Shown: positions 36,603 through 49,413 of the stretch, in pieces | Numbering within the stretch: position 1 is the first letter of the stretch | Layout: every line of letters begins with the position of its first letter | Assembly (NCBI GenBank): GCA_030248295.1 | Contig: JASANH010001723.1 | Location: 248,001 to 312,000, forward strand | Direction: 5' to 3' | Length of the DNA stretch: 64,000 nt | Source: Mesodorylaimus sp. YZB2_4 | Lineage: Eukaryota; Nematoda; Enoplea; Dorylaimida; Dorylaimidae | Made by a program: the position numbers and the translations under genes | Notes under the pieces: model-generated | The model's database searches: none | What the model was told of the DNA's origin: nothing | Seen by the model: only the letters and a program-made list of their open reading frames with translations

Positions 36603-37679
36603 TGAATGTACGTCGGTGTGGACGCCAAGCGGGCTCGCGATTTGCTCGGTGAGTCACCTTGGTGCGGTCATGTTCATGACCCAGAACTCGCCATTTGCAT
36701 GCAGGGAAATAGTCTGCAGCGGAGACTGCTTGGTCGGCTAAAAAATTGCTGAGCTCTTGTGAATTTTTTGCCTCTATTCCTTGGGTCTCATAGACAGCAT
36801 GTTTTATCCATCCCAAGATTATGGGTTTGGAGAAACGAGCCTCTTCTTGCTAGCAGGTACCGTCATTGCGTGTTTATTGCGTACAGAGAAAAATTATATG
36901 CGCTTATGAAAATTATTCCGCCCAGCATCCAGACCTTGCCCATACGTGGTCGCGGTCACCTTCTTTCTGTTAAGAACCAGGCTTTCATGTTAAGAGGCAG
37001 CTCGAAAGGAAACACTGTGCGTTGTGTTCATTGATGAAATCGATTCATGCGGTGAACGCAGGAAAAATATGAATGGGATGCACGAGCATCAAGTGATCAA
37101 TCAGGTGTGGCGTATTGCTTCCGTACTGCTTGCTTGGCCTGCACTGGACTTTGGTTGTAGCTTCTCTCCGAAATGGATGGTTTCGTCCGAAATGATGGTC
37201 TGTTCGTGATCGCCGCAACCAATCGCAAGGATGCCTGTGGATCCGTAAGAACGATATTCTTAAATACTGTGCTTGCTTTTACACAACCTCGCCTTGTCTT
37301 TTCATCGCTCTCACTCGACCTGGCCGATTCGATTTTTAAATCCATGTTTCGAATACGGATATGAAAGGGCGTCAAGAAATTCTGGAATTGGAAAACGGAA
37401 AACGGAAAAGGATTTGAATGTTAAGGCTTTGGCTCGCAGCGCCGTCGGATTCAGTGGTAAGTAAAACCTTGCGACCCAGCATCGACCGACCCGGCCGATC
37501 CGGGCTGGATCCGTTTGGGGGAACCGAACCAAGCTGTGTGTCGGCCAGATCAGAATTCCCGCCAAAATATCCCTCTCTGGCGTTCGAGGCAGCTAGAATT
37601 CACAGTTCAACCCACTAGAGTAGCCGCCCATGAATGACGTTCGCTCTATTTTTGAATTCTTGACCCCATCCAAACAGGG

Positions 37680-38665
37680 GGCGCGGGGGCTCAGTTGGTT
37701 TTTAAGACGTTGGCCGCGCAACCCTGCAGTTCCATTCTGGTTGAAGACGACAGTTTAGGAAACAAAGTCTTGGAGAGGAATCTGTCATCGACCAGCTGGC
37801 TCTGGGGGGACTCTGTAGGAACCCAAGTGGAGGTGAAGTGGCGGACGCAGAACGAGTAGAGTGAGGAAACTGGTCCTTCCTCGCCAGTCGGGACCCTCCC
37901 TTCTCGTCCGCTATCATCCTGGGACGCTGATGCTGGAGTAGGATGCCCTTGGCAGTGATGCTCTAGCGGTGATGCTCAGAGCGGAGCCGTCAGAGGGGAA
38001 CCTGCCATGAGAGCAGGGGCCTGTTTCACCAGCGTGCCGTCCTCCGTTAACGGATCCGTTCTGGGAAGAACGGAGGGAGGAGCGTTCCACCAGAAACGGA
38101 CAGAGGGGAAAAACGGCCACCCGTAAACGGGTGCTCCCCTTTCACTAAATTCTACAGTATGCCAAAAAACGGGTCGCCTCACTAGTCATATCATGACTGC
38201 TGGCTGGCAATGTAGCCAGCGCACCCAGGCAGCGGGAGATAGCCGAGACCGAAGTCTCCAAACAAATACTTTACTGGAGGCAGGTTAGTCTCGCGACTAT
38301 ACATTCTCTAGAAACATCAACCAGAGAGGTTGATGTCTCCCAGCCAGGGAGAGTATCGATCTCCCGACCGCCTGGGTGCGCTAGTTACAGCAATAGGCAA
38401 AACGTACAGCAGGTCCTCATACTGTCCACCCTTCACTCCACAAAGTGAAGTCCACTAGCGAAGCGCGATATTGCTGGTGAAGCTGGACTGTCCTCCCTGT
38501 CCGTTTTTGTCTGAAATCCTTCAGCCCCTTCCTGACTGCGGTTGTCCTTTATCGATGGCCCTTTATGAACGAAAGAAAGCAAATCGTGCCAGAAAACAAA
38601 TGAGCAGGTGCAATAGGGTGGATCGGTTCGGTGGCCTCATACCCGGGTCGGTCGATGGCTTGGGA
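37680..38665 (+). repeat. Dispersed repeat E, copy 2, interrupted by a TIR element
   Basis: Partner of 34853-35650 and inserted within the YME1L pseudogene. It contains the 186-bp TIR element at 38211-38396 and extra sequence around 37940-38160 not seen in copy 1. Shared right end: CCAGAAAACAAATGAGCAGG and ACCCGGGTCGGTCGATG. Confidence 0.7.
38211..38396. mobile_element. MITE-like element with ~30 bp TIRs
   Basis: The left end TGTAGCCAGCGCACCCAGGC (38211 on) mirrors the right end, whose reverse complement is TGTAACTAGCGCACCCAGGC; the inverted repeat runs about 30 bp with a few mismatches. GCAA flanks both ends (38207-38210 and 38397-38400), a likely 4-bp target duplication. The sister repeat at about 35150-35175 shows ACTGGCAAAACCCATAGG with no element, an empty site. 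Confidence 0.75.
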
Positions 38666-39430
38666 GTTCATTCTTACTGTACGAGGCGTCGGCTGGTCCA
38701 TGGCCCGTGTTTTTATCGTGGCGTTCCGACAGTGGTTGGACGATGGAGCAATCTGCGTCGGGAGCTCTTGGTGGGTCCCACTGTTCCGTAGGGTCCAAAG
38801 GGCATTGAGCGCGGTGTATGGGGCCGCGTTCGATGATTTGGTGACATGATCTTGAATGCTTTAGGAGGCGATATCGAAAACATGGTAAGGCAAGCCGTTC
38901 TGAAAGCAACCACTGATCAGAAGACCGAGGTCACTATGCAATATTTGGAGGCTGCAAGACATCTTGTCAGACTTGGTGCGCATGTTCTGACGGCTCAACT
39001 AATACAAGCCACGTCACGATGCTTTGCAGGCTCAGCCAAGACTCGGATTCTGGACGAGAAAGCAAATGAAGTGACTGCATATCACGAAGCTGGCCACGTT
39101 TTGGTAGCTTACTTTGCACCGACCGCTGGCCATTTGGATCGTGCCACCATTGTCCCGTACGGGGGTACTCTCGGACACATGAGTAGGATATGTATGATCA
39201 CAGGTCTTCAGGATTTCCAGGCTATTAATTTCAGACCACCCTGATTCCTAAAAAAAGACCAGTATCAACAGACCAAAGCCAGTTGCTGGCGGAGTTGGGC
39301 GTGATCTTGGGTGGCCGACCGGCTGAGGAAATCAAGTATGGAAACATGGGGACGACGATGGGAGCGGCAGACGATCTGGTTAGTGCGACCACTATTGCCG
39401 TTGTGATGTGAAACAAGCTGGCACGTCAGA

Positions 39431-41110
39431 GACAGTACGGTTTTTTACAGGAAATAGTCGAATAATATCCCGGAATAATCCCTAGAAAAAATTTGTTGTG
39501 CCCGGAACGCAATATCTCCTAATAGGATACTCCTGACTCCTATAGGAGCTAGGAGACTTTTATGCAACACACCCCTGGACCAAATGTATTTTGTGTATGA
39601 GGGACGTGCAGTTTTATTTCCAATTTTTGCGAGTCCGTTTCGCACTCTGTTATTTCTTATCATAACGCATGTGTTAGATGTTCATCTTAGGTAATCGATA
39701 ATCAGCTATACGCGAGTGATGATTTGTAGGCATTGATGACCGTTCATATGGACTGTCTTATACGCCATGTGCATGTCGTATTGTCAGTGTGTTTGTGTTT
39801 TGTGCTTGAGGTTGGATGTATCCTGAAAATGTTCGATTTCTGTCGGCATTGGTTTCCTGCTGGGTCCTGTGTGAAAACTGTGCGCTGCAGTGGACGGCAG
39901 CGTTGGGCTCGGACCGGGCAATCAAGGATGGAAGGAGGGTAATGTACAACTTGCATAGTCCAACGTTGCACTCAATGCCCCTTGACAGCTTCACAATCAG
40001 CCGCCCCAGTAATGAGTGCGGTCTGCCAGGCAGTCGAGACGACACCATGGCAGACCACACTCGATTACTGGCATGGGGGCTAAAATAAGGTGCGCATTGC
40101 CATACCGACTATGTCATAGATGGGCACGCACCCGTTGTGCACACTTTCCAGTCCATGTCGCTTGCCTCGTTGCATCTTGATACCCGTATCAGGTCCAAGT
40201 TAGAGGCCTTTTTTGGGTATCTGCTCCTGGTACTTGGTCGTTAGGTAATGGAGATGCATTTAGTTGCAATCACCGCCCGCCCTATGAGTCAACAATGTCC
40301 GTACCACGCGGGACATGGCATCTGATAAGTTTTTCTCGCCTCCACTCCATGAACATCTGTCGTGGTCACCCGGGCCGTGACAGAGCAAATACTGTAGGCA
40401 TGAACTTAGGAAATAGGTTCATGGACAAGATGGTTAGGCTTTATTGTGTAGGCAGAGGAGCACGTGCCTTGCATACCCATCTCAACCAAGACGACGTGAT
40501 AAGTTTTTGTGCCGAACATTCGAAGCGAGTGTTTTTTCTCGGGCTAATCGTCTTATGTCTGGATTCTGCAGACGACAGGGCGTTTTGTCATGATACTATC
40601 CTTGTTTCTAAAATGTATCATCAGCAGTGATGGGGACTGCGGGGTCAATACACTTGAATGGGTTTCGAAAATAAGTGGTAAATTCAAAATGTGCAATGTT
40701 CCAAACTTGTGTGAACCCTTCATATGTTCATGGCCATAATTTACCACTTCACCAAGCACAGGTATGCGCACTCGAGGGTTAAGGGGCGCATTATGCACGG
40801 ACCGTTCGGCAATTACAGTAGGAAGACGTCCGGGGGTGAAAAACTAGAACATAACGTGTATTTGAGAAAAGGACTCAATCTCGAGCCATTTCTGTCTCTA
40901 TTTTGCATGAGGGATTGCACGACCATCCTTATCAAGCTCGCTCATAATTATCATGGCATGCTTTATTCATAGGCACACTTGCATGGGCAGATCATCTCAC
41001 GTTACATCAGGTACAGTTACATCAAGGGTAAGTGTATGATACTTGCACTGACAGATATTTTACCCGTTCCTAAATTCTACCCGTAACACTACGCCTGGTC
41101 AGTGTTTTCA
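39431..41110. other. Gene-free region
   Basis: No exon or clear repeat recognised on either strand between the YME1L pseudogene and the stop of the next minus-strand gene. Confidence 0.4.
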
Positions 41111-42139
41111 TCAAAAGTGGGGGAAGCGAGTTAAAAAATCGAAATCGTCATCGTAGTCAGAGAGACTCGCTCTCAGTTTTTGCATGTCTTCGTCGGTGAT
41201 ACAGAAATCAGTGGATGGCAATGGCATGGTGTCGAACACGTCATCGTCCGCTGCACTGATTTCGCTGAAGCCAGAGGGCGAGGTCATCCGGGTTCCAGCT
41301 GAGCCATAGTCCGAACTGGCGTCGAACACATCGAAAGGATTGCGCGCATTGTTGGACCATGCGAGGAATTGTTGAGCGTCGCTGGGCGAAGTGCATCCAC
41401 GGTTGGTGCTTTCTGAATTAAGGAAAGAATCTGGCGGCGGTGTCCAAGTGCACGGACTGCCCGACTCAGAAGCCATCCACGATTCAGAGGAGCTGGCTGG
41501 ATCAGTGGATGGCCAAGTGGGATTATCAGAAGAGGACCAGGGGTTGTCTGGACTCAAGTATGCATGATCATCGCTCCTTGATGTGAACGCAGGGTCGGCT
41601 GATGGATCTTTCAAAAGCACAGCATGCAGCGCCTTGACATAAGGAGTGTGTCGACCCAATTCGATGTCAGTGACGAATTTGGTGAGTCGGCCGAGTGATG
41701 AACTCAGGTATGCGTTTTTCTCGACTTCCTTGCTCGTCAAGGGAATCCTGGTGGCTTTGAAATGCGAGACCCGACCTCCGATTCCCAGCCGCTCATTCAG
41801 TTCCATCAAGAATCGTTTCTTCGATCGATGCTGCTTGGTCGATGTGGACGGTTTCTTGAAGGCGGGTGCTGAGAAGGGGGAGAGTTTGAAAGATGAATCC
41901 GTCTTCTGCGTGAGTAGCTTCTTCAACTCAGATTCCACTCCGCTCGACACACTGACTGCGTGTGAACGACGAGTGCTTTTGAAATGGGAGGCCAGAGCGG
42001 CTGAGGCTTTGACAAACACGTTTATGGAAACAGTGTCCAAGGTAGGCGAGGGACTGAGAGTCGGAGATGATATCGAGGATGTCGAAGTGCCATCTTCGAC
42101 ACTGAAGGATACATCCGAGTTGGCATCAAACATTTTCAC
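41111..42139 (-). CDS. Orphan Ser/Thr/Pro-rich protein, 342 aa, intronless
   Basis: I do not recognise the family. The single-exon ORF starts at 42139. The N-terminal third is Ser/Thr-rich (STSSISSPTLSPSPTLDTVS). A basic segment follows (SKKRFLMELNERLGIGGRVS, HFKATRIPLTSKEVEKNAYL) that could fold as helices. A Ser/Pro/Asp middle (SSSDNPTWPSTDPASSSESW) leads to an acidic C-terminus (DDDVFDTMPLP, ITDEDMQKLRASLSDYDDDF) resembling a transactivation domain. A TATA box about 50 nt upstream and lack of introns suggest a rapidly induced regulatory gene; this is inference. A 167-codon ORF on the other strand is taken as a shadow. Confidence 0.7.
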   Translation of the reverse strand: MKMFDANSDVSFSVEDGTSTSSISSPTLSPSPTLDTVSINVFVKASAALASHFKSTRRSHAVSVSSGVESELKKLLTQKTDSSFKLSPFSAPAFKKPSTSTKQHRSKKRFLMELNERLGIGGRVSHFKATRIPLTSKEVEKNAYLSSSLGRLTKFVTDIELGRHTPYVKALHAVLLKDPSADPAFTSRSDDHAYLSPDNPWSSSDNPTWPSTDPASSSESWMASESGSPCTWTPPPDSFLNSESTNRGCTSPSDAQQFLAWSNNARNPFDVFDASSDYGSAGTRMTSPSGFSEISAADDDVFDTMPLPSTDFCITDEDMQKLRASLSDYDDDFDFLTRFPHF

Positions 42140-42189
42140 GGCTGCATAGGCAAATCAGAAAATGGCAAAGCGAAGAAAGCAACTCGGAG

Positions 42190-42198
42190 CTTTTATAG
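42190..42198 (-). promoter_or_regulatory. TATA box of the 342-aa gene
   Basis: CTATAAAAG on the minus strand, 51 nt upstream of the start codon at 42139, a spacing that fits a TATA box with a short leader. Confidence 0.6.
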
Positions 42199-42238
42199 AA
42201 AGGCTGGTGGTCGAAAAAAGGGAGTGTGCATAGCAGTT

Positions 42239-42251
42239 GGTGACAGTCACC
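42239..42251. promoter_or_regulatory. 13-bp palindrome upstream of the TATA box
   Basis: GGTGACAGTCACC is a perfect 6+1+6 inverted repeat, about 40 bp upstream of the TATA box. It is a candidate dimeric transcription-factor site; the factor is unknown. Confidence 0.4.
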
Positions 42252-43149
42252 TTAGCTGATAGCCCGAATTGCAACAAAACGGTACCAAAACAGAGACGGG
42301 TCATAAAAAGGTGGCCGTCGCAGTCGCGCTTTGGCCGGTGTCATTGTTCTCTGAAAAACTTATCTTGCCTTCTATATTAGCTCGTCTCATCCATCTATAT
42401 CAGCAAGGTTATGTGAAGAAAAAGTTATGACGCCGCTAATGCCCCGACGTCTAAAGGTGAGCATGAGCAAATAACCTCGGAGACACAACTGTCGGACGTG
42501 CCATGCCCCGTGCCTGTCTTGGGCAGGCACCGACAAGCACCGTCGATTACAAGCAATGATATGAGCATCTCTTGCTGCACTTTTTTGCATGATGCTAAAC
42601 CGAAATGCAGTCCGCCTTGTAAATAGGTGGACTGCAAAAAACAGGCTTATCGTCTGCTTTTGTTGCTGAAAACAGATTATACATCCTTGGCTGGCACAAT
42701 AATCCGACCAAGAGGGCGTAAAGCATGTGCAAGCTCGAATGTCATGCCTGCTGATAACTTTGTTATGATAACCATGTACTTGACCCCCCCTCCCACCTAC
42801 AGTACCAGTGTTGATCAGAGCACTGTCGTGGAAAGCACAGAAAAAGGAAGCGCAATAATGCCGCTGCCTAGCGCTTCGATAGCAAATGTTCTTACCAATA
42901 CATACCTCGTTGTCCTTTTCAAATGTGGAGCAGGACCAATACAATGACAGGACGACCCGTAATTCATTCCTTTTTTGAACTTCCGCTTTTTGCGCAAAGA
43001 TATCTTGAACCTGAGTTCTTGCTGGCTGTGCGCGGAAGCTTATTATACTGTATATCGCAGTCCCCGTATTTGTTTTTGTTTGTTGTTGTACTGTAAGAAG
43101 GCTGGTTGTGAATATTCTGCAAAATTTGGCCGAACCTTCTCGAATCAAA
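42252..43149. other. Intergenic region between divergent genes
   Basis: About 900 bp between the palindrome of the minus-strand gene and the EEA1 start. A 253-codon minus-strand ORF at 42387-43148 shows no family similarity, and its first codons are antisense to the EEA1 first exon. I see no other feature. Confidence 0.4.
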
Positions 43150-46100
43150 ATGCTAAAACGCTTAAAAACGGTGGTACAACAGCAGCAGGATGTAAGTAGG
43201 GTTACTGTGTCTTTGGTCGACCACCCAAATGATGATGTTGACTTTTGTCCCAGAAATCTGCTTCAAGTTCGAGCAATGCTTCGAGCCACGACACCGATGG
43301 CCAAAATTTCTACGAGGTTTGTTGGCTTCCTGTTTTTCATTGGGTAATAAAACCCATGCTTATGATCATTTCGCTATCTTTGCCCCCAGATGGTATTCTG
43401 TCCTGTGGACTGGTTTTAGGGTCTCGTGTGCCCCGAATGCCACAAAACATTCGAAACGATCGATCTACTGCAGAAGCACTATGAACAACTGCACGGTATA
43501 CCGACTTCGGTGGAAAATGGTGGCAGTCAGGCTTACGGGGTTGATTCCAGTACGATCACGGTGAACACTGCTTTTACATATTGCTCACCTTCTTATTTCT
43601 ATGTTATTTGGTTTTCTTATCTGTGGACGGATAATTCCGATACCCCTCCGCTGATTATGGAAGCACGTACGAAGATCATCTCTATTTTTTCCTGTTGTAG
43701 GCATCGAGCAGTTCCAGTGAGCAAGTCGTAGGCTCTTCCAACCGTCTACCAGTGGAAAAAAGCATAAGCAATTTGTCTTCGTTCGTTTGCCCTCAGTGTT
43801 TCCAGGAACTGCCATCGGCTGAGTCTTTGCAAACTCATTTTTTGGCCATGCACGGGAATGAAAGTCCCGATAATCGGTAAGCTTCGTCATTGCAGCTAGA
43901 GGCGTGATCTATTGTAATCGATTGGCAATGCGCCAATTGGCAAAAGTCAAAAGACTGTTGACTTTTGACTTCTGTACGTGAATTTTTTCCAGGGAAGTTG
44001 ACGTTTTGGCGATGCGCCAAGAAATGAACGACATACGAACAGCGCTGAAGGTGAGTGTTGGGATTGGTTGTGGGAATTTTGTTTAAATGGTTTTTCCATA
44101 GGAGGAAAAACGGTATGCTGGCGAACTGAAGAAAGAAGTGGAAAAACTACATCAGCTCGTCGAGAACAGTGCCACTTTTAATGCCCCTTCTCCCAAGCCT
44201 GGTGTCGAAAGCGAATCCATGTACTACTTGCAACAGATCCAAATGCTAGAAGCTGGGAAAGCCTTAGGTAAACTATTCTTTACCTGCATTGTGTGCCATG
44301 CTCTATTTCAAATGTCGCGTTGTATTTTCTAGTAACAACGAAAATGCTCGAATTGGAAAAGCAACTCGCGGAAATGACTCGGACCACCGAATCGATGACG
44401 CGCGAAAAAGATCGTTTGTTGGAGAAATCAGTAAACGTGGCCCGGGAGCACGCTTCTGTTCGATCGCTATACGATGAGGAAAGTAGTCGAAGTGCGGCTC
44501 GTGAGGCGAGGATCATAGAACTGAAAGAGTCTGTGCGAGCGTTGGAAGCTGAACTGAGTCAGAGGTGACGACTGTTTTGCCGTTTTTGCAAACTCTTTAG
44601 TATGAGCTCATTTGCAGACCTAGCGACGATGACGTAGCCGTGTTGCGCAAGGAGCTCGTCCATGCTCAGATGCTGATGAATGATATGGCTCAGGAGAAGG
44701 AGCGTGAAACCAATGATTGGGTGGTCAAGTGTGGACAATTGGAGAAAAAGTGCATGGAGTAAGAGTGGATACACGTTCTTTGTTTCACTGGTAAGTCCGT
44801 CCCGTGTTGCAGGCAAGAAGAAAAAATTGCTGCGTTATTGGTGCAATTGAAAGACGCTACGAAGGACAAAGAAAACACACGCGAGTATGTATTTTATTTC
44901 AGTGTTTTCTGTTGCCATAATCGTAGGCCGGTCGTTATCTTGATTGGACCTTTATTTTTTAGAGCCTTCCGCGGGGAGTTAGAAACTGCAGCCGCAAAAC
45001 GGACTGAATTGGAAGCTCAGGTTTCACAAGTAAGATGTTGACCAGTCATTCGCTCTCTTTGGAAAGGGAATAGCATTCGTTCGTAATCGATACTGAGACA
45101 GGGATTCAGTCCAGCATCGGCGCACCAGGTCGGGCAACACGTTTCGCTTTTCCAAAAGTGAAATATGAAATTATGAAATTTTCTGATCAATCGTATCACA
45201 TGACTGATTTTATGCGATAACAGAAAAAAACGTGCTGATCAAATCAAAGGAAGGCAATATCAAAATCATGCATTTTGGGTTGGGACGGCTCGACGTGTTG
45301 AACCCTGGTAAGCCGATGCTGGGATTCAGTCAGTCTGATCGGGACTAATAATGTAGAGATAGTGTCTTTGCCAGCTACGATAATGCTCAAATGCGAAAAG
45401 TTTTAACTGTCTAACTGCTTAGTTACAAAGGGACCAAAAAAAGCAACAGTATTCTGGATGACAGGAAAACGTGAGGCAAGCAATCTCGTGCTAAAGGCTG
45501 TTTTCTATGCCATCATACAATCATTATTGACGATAGAATTAAGATCAAGTTTACACTGCCTGCTTTGATGCTGATGCCACAAACTTTTTAACGCACTCAC
45601 TAAAAACATCTGAATCGTTCTTAACATACGTGCACACATGACACGAGTTTATCACTTTTCTCCATGCCCACGTTCTAGCTGGCGTTTGTCAAATCTGGCT
45701 TTGGCTGTTTTGAATCCCAGCCTATGGGATTGGAATCAGGATCCTAAACGAACTCTAGCAAGAAATAATTCAGATGGTACTCAGGAATGATTCAGAATGT
45801 GCGCATGCTTCGTTTTCAGCTTGAAAAGAAGCTAACCGAGAAAGCAGATGAAGCGGTGCAGTTACGCAATAATGCATGGGCCATGACCACTCAGGTGGAG
45901 GAATCGGTAAGGATATGAGCAGCCCGACTGTACTCATTTTTACTCATTTTGAAATAATTTAGAAGACGAACAATGAACGGATGAAGGAGGATTTACGTGT
46001 GGCACGCGAGGAATCATCATCTTTGCAGCTAGAACTTGAGAAAAAGTGGGTCTTGTGGCTTTGGTCATGGTCTGTTTGACGAGGTTGTTATTCTAGGAAT

Positions 46101-49100
46101 AACGAAATGAGTGAAAACCTGCGGCGCATGGACGATTATGAGGCAAAGATCAAGCGGCTGGCGAATGAGCGCGAGGAAATTTTGAAATCTGTGCAAATGG
46201 ACAAGAGTGCTGAAACAGCTTTGGCTCAACTGGCGGCTGAAAACGTATGCATAATATCAGTACCGTACTGCATATCGTAGCCAGCCATAAGATGTGTGTT
46301 TACTTTTAGACTCAATTGACAAATAATCTACGCGATTTGGAGAATCAGTTTGCTTCTTTCCGAAACGAATCAATCATGGAAAGCGGGCGTCATAGGACGG
46401 AGCTGTCTGAGGTGGGTTTTTGACACTTACAGACGGTGACTGACAAGACTTCCAGTTTTAGAAAACCTCAACTATGGCGGAGTTGCAACAACAGATGTCT
46501 GTCCTAAATGTAGAGCGATCTGTGGCTCAGCAGCAAATGACGACTTCCAGTAAAGAAAATGAAGAACTAAAAAAGGAAGTTCAAGAGAAGGCGCAATCGA
46601 TAGATGCTCTGCTGGCACGGATCAAAGAAGTAAGGCATTTGACATTGTCTATAGTCGCGGCAAGGGATGTAAGGAAATGTTTTCAGATGCAAGACCTGTT
46701 GGAAGAGTCAAAGAAGTTCGAAACGACTGCGCACGATTCAATCATCAAGATGACAAAACTCCGCGAAGATTTCGAGATGTCAGAGAGAAGGTGGCAAGAG
46801 GTATGTTCTGATATTTTTCGTAATTGTCTTGGTGAAAGTACGTCGTTTTTAGGAGCGAGCGAATCTTGAGTCAACCCTGGACGATTTGAAAAAGGTGGCG
46901 GCCTTTTCCGAAGCTCGGGTATGTTTATGACCTGCTCTGGCGGAGCATGTCAACTGCAGGTATTCAGTCTTCAGGCTCAAGAATTGGAAGCCCGAATAAC
47001 TACAATGGCTCAGGAATTGCTATCCATGACCGAGAAAGTGCATTCGGGTGAAAAACGGGTGTCGGACTTGGAGTCTGAAAAAGTGCGCTTGATTTTTGAT
47101 AATCTTTGTCGCGCTACTAACAGTTTTTCGTTGAAGGTTGATCTAATTCGGTTACGTGACGAAACTGCCACTTTGCACGAGCAAGAGAAACTTAGTCTGG
47201 CCAATAAGCTGGACACTGTGTCTTCAGAAATGGACGCTGAAAAGGTGTGTACCGAGATTAAACCGTATTTTGAGCTTTGCTGCCGGTTTTTGACGTTCAT
47301 TTTGCTCAGGATCGTTCTCGTTCTTTGGAAACTTCTGTCAGTGAATTGAAGGAAGAAATGGCGAAGATAAAGGCCGCTAACGAAAGCTTGATTGCAGAGA
47401 AATCGAATACGATAAGAGAATTGGATGAAGTGAAGGAGAGAGTGGCCAGAATGGTAAGTGCATTAGTGCTGGCCAAGGGTCCGTGTGTATCTAGCAGTTT
47501 GTACTGTACAAATGGGGTTATTGTTTCAGGCATCCAATGAGGCTGAACTTAAGAAGCTACTGACTGATAAAACGAACCAAGTCAATAGTCTCAGCACGGA
47601 AAAGCAGGTAACGAAATTTTAAGCTTAAGTCGGTTTTCTCTGTGATTTGATTTTTCAGACTGTATCGTCAGCGAAGGAAGAACTTGCGGATGCTTTGAAA
47701 GCAACCGAAATACAAGCTGCCGATTTGCGTGCGCAATTGGCAAAAGTAGAGGAGATTTTGCGTTCGACGATGGATGAGACACGGGGCTTGCTTCAAGATA
47801 AGGATGATCAGCTGGACGACATATCAGATAAATTGGAGGAGGCTCTGGCGGTACGTAATGGAGGCTTGGGTGGACTGCGGCTTGTGCAAATGAGATCTTA
47901 TTTTTAGGAAAAAAATGCGATTGAAGAAAAGCTTTCCACAGAAATGGAATTATTAAAAGCGGAAAGGCAAAATATGCAAGACCAAATCGATCAAATCACC
48001 AAGCGGTGCGAGGATCGTGATCGGGTTTTCGAAGAGGTGTTGGCCAGCAAATTGCAACTGGAAGACTTGGTGGCGAAGATGACGGCAGAAAAAGACGATG
48101 CGATCGCGAAGCAAGAGGAAGTAAGGGAATCAGTTTTTGTTGTGTCCCGCTTGCTAGGTTTTGGGTTCGCAGAAATGATTTAAAAAAAAACAAGGATCTT
48201 GCATATGCATTTGAACTTTTCAGAAAATAAGTGCCTTTACGGCGGAAATAGAAAAGCAGACAAACGAAATCAGGGATTCAAAAAACGATGCGGAGCGAGC
48301 GCGGGCTGATCTTGAGCAGGTAAGTGTTTACTTCCGTATGCCGTCCCGTGTGCGCATTTTAGCGTTTCAGACCCGATCTGCGTTGGCCGATCTCGAAGCA
48401 AAGATCGCCCAAGAAAATGAAGCCGTTTCCAAGCGCTTCGGCGAACTCGAAAAGGAGCTGGTATGATATCAGACTGTTGTGTCGGCACGAATCCTTATAT
48501 CGAGATGGCTGTTACTTTTTTAGACCGATGCCAAAAACGACAAGCGTCGAATCCAGGATGAATTTACGGCCAAGGAGACCGATTTTGATCAGCAGTTGCG
48601 TTCGTTAACGGACGCTTTGAGCGATATGCGAACTCAGTTGGCTTCCCGTATTTTGCAAGTGGAAACGGAGACTTCCAAGACTGGCGCAATGGAGAATCGA
48701 ATTCGGGGTAAAATGGCACTGGTTCGTTATTGTAAAATAAGTTGACTGTCCGTGTTTTCTTTAGATCTGGAACGGCAAACGTCTGAATTGCAAGAAGAGA
48801 AACGAACACTGATGGAAAGATGCGTGGCGAACGAAAAAGATATCGAGGAGGAAAGGGATAATTGCAGGGAAATACAACGCCGTCTCGATGATGCCCTCGC
48901 TGCTATGCACGAATTGGGTCGCGAACATCAATCTTTCCAGGTGAGAGGCCTCGGGGAAGGTACTGATTCGCTGTACTGTGGCTGGAGAGGGAGATTTATG
49001 AACGTGCAGGAAGGAACTTCCAGGTCATAGTCGCAACCTCGTGTTTGGAGGAACTGCTGGGCAGGAAGAGGCGAATATAATGATCCCCGCTGTCGTCTGC

Positions 49101-49413
49101 CCACAGTTACCAATTGTTTTTCGCTCCAGATCGATATCAATCGTCACTACAGCAGGAAGTGGGCGGATGATTCCGATGTGCATAACTGTATGAAATGCAC
49201 AAAGCAATTTTCAGTCACGATTAGAAAGGTGAGTCGTTGTCCTTCTTGCGGGGATGGCGTTGAGAGAATAATTTTCTTTTTTTTCAGCATCACTGCAGAA
49301 ATTGCGGCTTGGTGTTTTGTGCAGAGTGCTCGAATAAAACTTGGCACGTCGGCGTCTCGAAAAAACCGGTTCGCGTGTGTGACAGTTGCTATAACGAGCT
49401 GCAGTCGCGATGA
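43150..49413 (+). CDS. EEA1: Early endosome antigen 1 (EEA1) homologue
   Basis: Rab5 effector and tethering coiled coil of early endosomes. The first exon (43150-43191, [14 protein letters not shown]) matches the EEA1 start. A C2H2 zinc finger follows near 43424-43490 ([20 protein letters not shown]), the Rab5-binding site in vertebrate EEA1; a second finger-like segment lies near 43786-43860 ([20 protein letters not shown]). Many short exons encode a long heptad-rich coiled coil (for example [40 protein letters not shown]). The C-terminal FYVE domain has [19 protein letters not shown], then [14 protein letters not shown] and [15 protein letters not shown], with the WxxD, R/KHHCR and RVC motifs intact. 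These bind PtdIns3P. Introns are mostly 45-80 nt; one (about 45031-45820) is near 800 nt. Confidence 0.94.

Noticed and set aside
41646..42149. 167-codon plus-strand ORF
   Set aside because: It is the antisense shadow of the 342-aa Ser/Thr-rich gene. The minus-strand frame is longer and has the TATA box.
42387..43148. 253-codon ORF on the minus strand
   Set aside because: Odd composition, no domain or family similarity, and its first codons lie antisense to the first exon of EEA1. Probably a chance open frame.
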